NCBI GenBank assembly: GCA_964589725.1
Contig: CAZPUJ010000726.1
Location: forward strand, 1-9,267
From: CAYSHJ01 sp964589725
GTDB lineage: Bacteria > Planctomycetota > Planctomycetia > Planctomycetales > Planctomycetaceae
Reading direction: 5' to 3'
DNA: 9,267 bases
Made by a program: the position numbers and the translations under genes. How positions within the stretch are numbered: the first letter of the stretch is position 1; each line of letters begins with the position of its first letter. The notes beneath the pieces were generated by a model that was given only the letters and a program-made list of their open reading frames with translations, was not told where the DNA came from and did no database searches. Positions 6,422-9,267 of the stretch are shown here, in pieces.

Positions 6422-6580
6422 CTTGATCGAGACACCCCCCGCCGACCTTGCGTCGGCGGCTTGCGGGTTTTTGCACTACTCGGCCCTGGCGTCAATCATC
6501 AGACGGAATGGGAATTGAGCGGGGCGTGCGACGGGGTAGTGCAGAAACCCGCGAGCCCCTGAGGCAAGCTCAGGGGGGCG
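6399..6580. repeat. Two-hairpin inverted repeat, copy 4, with extra left hairpin
   Basis: First left hairpin CCGCCGA/TCGGCGG (6401-6407, 6415-6421), loop GCTTGCC. An additional hairpin with the same stem (6439-6445, 6453-6459) has loop CCTTGCG. Core GTTTTTGCACTAC at 6467-6479. Spacer of 56 bp. Inverted core GTAGTGCAGAAAC at 6536-6548. Right hairpin CCCCTGA/TCAGGGG (6556-6562, 6570-6576), loop GGCAAGC. It lies between the start of the transposase-like gene and the end of the SUMF1-domain gene; no gene is seen in 6387-6593. Confidence 0.9.
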
Positions 6581-6593
6581 GCGGCAGCCCGCT

Positions 6594-9267
6594 CTATTCC
6601 CCGCTTCGTCGCTCGCTCCGCTGCTCCGGGGCCGCTCCGCTAGGCCCCTCCGCTGCTCCGCTCACTCCTGTGCTTGCTGTCTTTTTCCCTGGAACTTGGG
6701 CCAAGCGGACCCCGTAGTCGTAGTTGCGGGTGACGGGCGGGTTGATGCTCCGGTACGCCGCCCTGGCGGGCTCGGCGGTGAAGCTCCAACTGCCGCCTCG
6801 GAGCACGCGGGACGAGCCTGCGCCGGGACCACGAGGGTCACGACCGCTTGCCACCTGATCCCCGTACCAATCGTGGCACCACTCCCAGGCGTTGCCATGC
6901 ACGTCAAACAAGCCCAATCCATTCGGCAATTTCGTCCCGCTCGGCCACGCGCGATTCCGTGAGTTGACGATAAACACCGCGAAGTCCCGCAATTCCACAT
7001 CGTCGTTTCCGCAGTTCCACGGTGTCTTTGTTCCGACCCGGCACGCGACCTCCCATTCCGCTTCCGTCGGCAACCGATACCCGTTCGCGCCGAAATCGCA
7101 GACCCACTCGTCAATCTCGACTTCACGATCGCCGTATTCCTTCACCTTCACCTTCAGTTTCTTCCCCGTCGCTTCGTAGCACGGCGTCAGCCCTTTCTGT
7201 CGGCTCAGCCAGTTGCAGTACAACACCGAATCGAACCAGTTGATCGTCTGCATCGCGCAGTCGTCCGTCGCGCTGTAAGTTTTGCCGGATTGCTCCCATT
7301 CTGGCCCCCACTTTTGCGGCTTCTGTTCCGCCGACGTGTTCGGGTCGTGTACGAACGCCAGGAACTGCCCCACTGTTAGTTCGCGGTTGTTGAGGTACAT
7401 CGCACGGGTCAGTTCGAAACCCGGTTGTTCTGGCTGGAGCAATGCGCGGAACTCGGCAAGCGCGTGCAGCGATTCTAGGTCCGGGTCGCCGGCCAGGTGA
7501 GCAAGATTGGTAAACCCGTACTTCACAGCCGCTTGCAGCAACGAGAGCGATCGGCGCCGATAGGTGTCCGCGACTTGGGCATCCGGCACATCCGCCGCCA
7601 AACTTCCGTAGGCGCACGCGCCGTCATACAGCCAAGACGGGTCGGTCGGTCGCTCCGCCAGCTTCTGATCGAGATCCTCGCGTTCAACCGTTCCGTCTCC
7701 CAAGAGACTGGCGACCAATACATGCAAGTACGCCTTTTGTGACGTCTCTTCAGTCACCAGTTCGTCGTATGCGTTCACATCCTTCCGCGCGGCGTCGGCG
7801 TTCCTCTGGTGGGCATACGCGAGCGCTCGGAATTGATAGAGCATTGCCAATTCTGGCTTGGAAATTGAATCACGCGGAGCTTTGTCGAGGACGCGGCTCA
7901 GGTCCGCAATGGCCTGCTCGTCGTGCCGCAGTTGTGAATGGGCGATGCCGCGCTGACGCAGTGAGTTGAGGTCGTCGGGAGTCTGCTTCAGCGCCGCTTC
8001 CGCCGCGGCAAGCTGCGGCTCGAATTGTTCCTTGATCGAGATCGGCCGGATGGACTGTGTCTCTGCGGTGGTCTCACCGATCCGATATTTGCCGGCGGGG
8101 ATTTCGACGAAGGTCATGCCGACAGAGTTGACGTACCAATGGCGCGATAACGAACTCCCGCCCCCCTGCTTGCCAGGGGGGTTCACACGTTTCTGCACTA
8201 CCGAATCGGCCTTGCCCTCGGCGTCAGGCTGGAAAGCCTGACCTACTTCCGGCAATGCCACGCTCCATTGCCGCAGCGTCCAGTCGATCGCGCTGTGGCT
8301 GCCGCCGTCCGGAGCGGTGACGAATAACTCTTGCAACACCGATGACAGCGCGTCGAAGTCGGCGATGGTATCTTTCGGAATCGGAAAACGGCCGATCGCG
8401 GCGACCACGCCGGAGCGGAGTGGTTCATCGGTCGTCGTCGCCAAAACCTCGCGCACGGCCGACAAGTCGGCCGGCCAATCCTTCAGCCGCAGCGTGAACG
8501 CAGTCCGCTCCGTTGGGTCCGGGCCGAGCCCCATCATCTTGCTGGCCGGTGCGGGATCACCCAGATACAGCGCGAGCGCGGCGTATCGGACCTTGACCGT
8601 CAATCGCTCCGACCGCCTCTTCTCGTCGGTTATATCCAACGCGGCCACTCGTGCGGTGATTTGCGCGGTGAATTCGGTGAGCGCAGAATTGCTGGCGAGC
8701 CGGTGGGCGTCAGCGTCCGGACGCTGACCGTCAACAGCAGCCGCACCGGAAGTCCGGGGGCTGATCCGCCGCGGCGGACCCGGCTCGCCAAGATCCGTTG
8801 TATTCGCGATCTGACGCAAGGCAACGACCATATTTTTGGCTTCGCTGCCGTCGGCCGTCGGAATGTAGTCGAGGATCGCGGTGATGATGTCGGACGTTGA
8901 AGACAGCCCCCTCACCCCGACCCTCTCCCCCGATGCGGGGGAGAGGGAGATGGCATCGGTGGTGGCGAACTTCGCGAGCACGTAGGCCGCATGGGCGCGA
9001 GGCGCGGGCTTGGCGTTGGCGTCGGCCATCAACGCTTGCAGCTTGGGAATCGCGATGTCACGCACCCTTTCGAACGTCTCAAGTGTCTCGATGTGGACCG
9101 GGACTGCGTCGGCGGGAGCTTTGGCCAGATCGTCGACACGCCGTTCCGCCGTCTTGTCGTCTGCGACCCGCTGACGCTCGGCCAAGTGACGTTCGATGCC
9201 GAACACCGTCGCGAGAAACAGCACCAGCAGTGAACCCCATCGCAGCACGTGATGCCGAGTCGCCGCG
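6594..9267 (-). CDS. Membrane-anchored HEAT/SUMF1/TPR protein, 5' end outside window
   Basis: Residues are counted from the GTG at 9248, but the frame stays open to the window edge and no ribosome-binding site precedes that GTG, so the true start probably lies outside. Residues 2-18 (LRWGSLLVLFLATVFGI) are one membrane segment. Residues about 60-330 are HEAT-like (AAYVLAKF, YAALALYLGDP, SGVVAAIGRF). A SUMF1/FGE-type domain starts at 373 (VNSVGMTFVEIPAGKYRIGE), is interrupted by a TPR module (about 405-605), and resumes at 613-855 (TVGQFLAFV, WFDSVLYCNWLSRQKG, GYRLPTEAEWE, FDVHGNAWEWC, VLRGGSWS, YGVRLA). F823 and A828 occupy the positions of human FGE's catalytic cysteines, so formylglycine synthesis is unlikely. 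In planctomycetes this layout often follows a Ser/Thr kinase domain, which may lie upstream. Repeat-derived peptides occur at 101-114, 154-185, 336-364 and in the tail after 855. Confidence 0.85.
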   Translation of the reverse strand, partial: AATRHHVLRWGSLLVLFLATVFGIERHLAERQRVADDKTAERRVDDLAKAPADAVPVHIETLETFERVRDIAIPKLQALMADANAKPAPRAHAAYVLAKFATTDAISLSPASGERVGVRGLSSTSDIITAILDYIPTADGSEAKNMVVALRQIANTTDLGEPGPPRRISPRTSGAAAVDGQRPDADAHRLASNSALTEFTAQITARVAALDITDEKRRSERLTVKVRYAALALYLGDPAPASKMMGLGPDPTERTAFTLRLKDWPADLSAVREVLATTTDEPLRSGVVAAIGRFPIPKDTIADFDALSSVLQELFVTAPDGGSHSAIDWTLRQWSVALPEVGQAFQPDAEGKADSVVQKRVNPPGKQGGGSSLSRHWYVNSVGMTFVEIPAGKYRIGETTAETQSIRPISIKEQFEPQLAAAEAALKQTPDDLNSLRQRGIAHSQLRHDEQAIADLSRVLDKAPRDSISKPELAMLYQFRALAYAHQRNADAARKDVNAYDELVTEETSQKAYLHVLVASLLGDGTVEREDLDQKLAERPTDPSWLYDGACAYGSLAADVPDAQVADTYRRRSLSLLQAAVKYGFTNLAHLAGDPDLESLHALAEFRALLQPEQPGFELTRAMYLNNRELTVGQFLAFVHDPNTSAEQKPQKWGPEWEQSGKTYSATDDCAMQTINWFDSVLYCNWLSRQKGLTPCYEATGKKLKVKVKEYGDREVEIDEWVCDFGANGYRLPTEAEWEVACRVGTKTPWNCGNDDVELRDFAVFIVNSRNRAWPSGTKLPNGLGLFDVHGNAWEWCHDWYGDQVASGRDPRGPGAGSSRVLRGGSWSFTAEPARAAYRSINPPVTRNYDYGVRLAQVPGKKTASTGVSGAAEGPSGAAPEQRSERRSGE
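6616..6660. repeat. Direct repeat with hairpin in 3' end of SUMF1 gene
   Basis: CTCCGCTGCTCCG occurs twice (6616-6628 and 6648-6660, 32 bp apart), enclosing a hairpin GGGGCC/GGCCCC (6628-6633, 6643-6648). It encodes the low-complexity C-terminal tail (roughly GAAEGPSGAAPEQRSERRSGE) that follows the natural end of the SUMF1 fold near GVRLAQVPGKK, so the tail is probably acquired repeat sequence. Confidence 0.6.
8161..8201. repeat. Half-unit of the two-hairpin repeat inside SUMF1 gene
   Basis: Hairpin CCCCCCT/AGGGGGG (8161-8167, 8175-8181) with the family loop GCTTGCC, followed by the core GTTTCTGCACTAC at 8189-8201. No inverted core or right hairpin follows, so this is a left half only. It is translated in frame on the minus strand as about residues 350-363 (VQKRVNPPGKQGGG), in the linker between the HEAT-like region and the SUMF1 domain. 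Confidence 0.85.
8223..8242. repeat. GTCAGGCT hairpin coding for QAFQPDA
   Basis: Perfect stem GTCAGGCT (8223-8230) and AGCCTGAC (8235-8242) with loop GGAA, followed by CTAC. On the minus strand it encodes GQAFQPDA (residues 336-343), a peptide I recall from many unrelated planctomycete proteins, which marks it as a dispersed repeat translated in frame. It lies 21 bp from the half-unit at 8161-8201, in the same inter-domain linker. Confidence 0.75.
8694..8789. repeat. 96-bp MITE-like element translated in frame
   Basis: Bounded by a perfect 10-bp inverted repeat, GGCGAGCCGG (8694-8703) and CCGGCTCGCC (8780-8789). It also contains two internal palindromes, GTCAGCGTCCGGACGCTGAC at 8709-8728 and GTCCGCCGCGGCGGAT with one mismatch near 8764-8779. 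The length of 96 bp is 32 codons, so the host frame is kept; it encodes residues about 154-185, rich in Pro, Arg and Ala, unlike the helical HEAT-like sequence around it. Confidence 0.7.
8908..8948. repeat. CCCTCTCCCCC hairpin coding for LSPASGERVGVRG
   Basis: Perfect 11-bp stem CCCTCTCCCCC (8921-8931) and GGGGGAGAGGG (8937-8947) with loop GATGC, preceded by CCCTCACCCCGA. On the minus strand it encodes LSPASGERVGVRG (within residues 101-114), which I recall as a common repeat-encoded peptide in planctomycetes and other bacteria. It lies between two HEAT-like helices. Confidence 0.75.

Noticed and set aside
4689..6580. CRISPR array (repeated units with differing spacers)
   Set aside because: Units are widely separated, inverted rather than direct, with spacers of unequal length, and no cas gene is present.

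Overview
The window looks like chromosomal DNA of a planctomycete (Planctomycetes, probably class Planctomycetia). The grounds are high GC, scattered genes on both strands, a secreted Trx/PDZ protein with a CxxCH motif, a secreted NIPSNAP protein, a giant membrane-anchored HEAT/SUMF1/TPR protein, and many short palindromic repeats, some translated in frame (peptides such as GQAFQPDA and LSPASGERVGVRG, which I recall from planctomycete proteomes). The assignment rests on recall of families, not on a search.

Layout: (1) 1-200, a two-hairpin repeat and a second hairpin cluster just downstream of the first gene. (2) 222-1541, minus strand, secreted thioredoxin-like/heme-motif/double-PDZ protein. 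(3) 1712-3304, minus strand, purF, the first committed step of purine synthesis. (4) 3305-3481, divergent intergenic region. (5) 3482-4639, plus strand, proB, glutamate 5-kinase with PUA domain. (6) 4640-4892, no gene, but a second two-hairpin repeat and a 13-bp-stem hairpin. (7) 4893-5333, plus strand, NIPSNAP-family exported protein. (8) 5353-6580, a mobile-element zone: a 5' remnant of a transposase gene, a two-hairpin repeat, a full-length minus-strand Y1-type transposase-like gene, and another two-hairpin repeat. (9) 6594-9267, minus strand, a large protein open at the right edge of the window: membrane segment, HEAT-like region, SUMF1 domain split by a TPR module, with at least four repeat-derived stretches translated in frame.

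The housekeeping genes (purF, proB) are unrelated single genes with no operon logic between them. What ties the window together is the repeat family. Each complete unit is a 7-bp-stem hairpin with loop GCTTGCC, a GTTTCTGCACTAC-like core, a spacer of 20-56 bp unrelated in sequence, the inverted core GTAGTGCGGAAAC, and a hairpin with the inverse loop GGCAAGC. Four complete units and one half-unit are present. Two complete units bracket the transposase-like gene, whose start and last codons touch them, so a RAYT/REPIN-like relationship (a Y1 transposase that spreads a two-hairpin element) is the most interesting hypothesis here.
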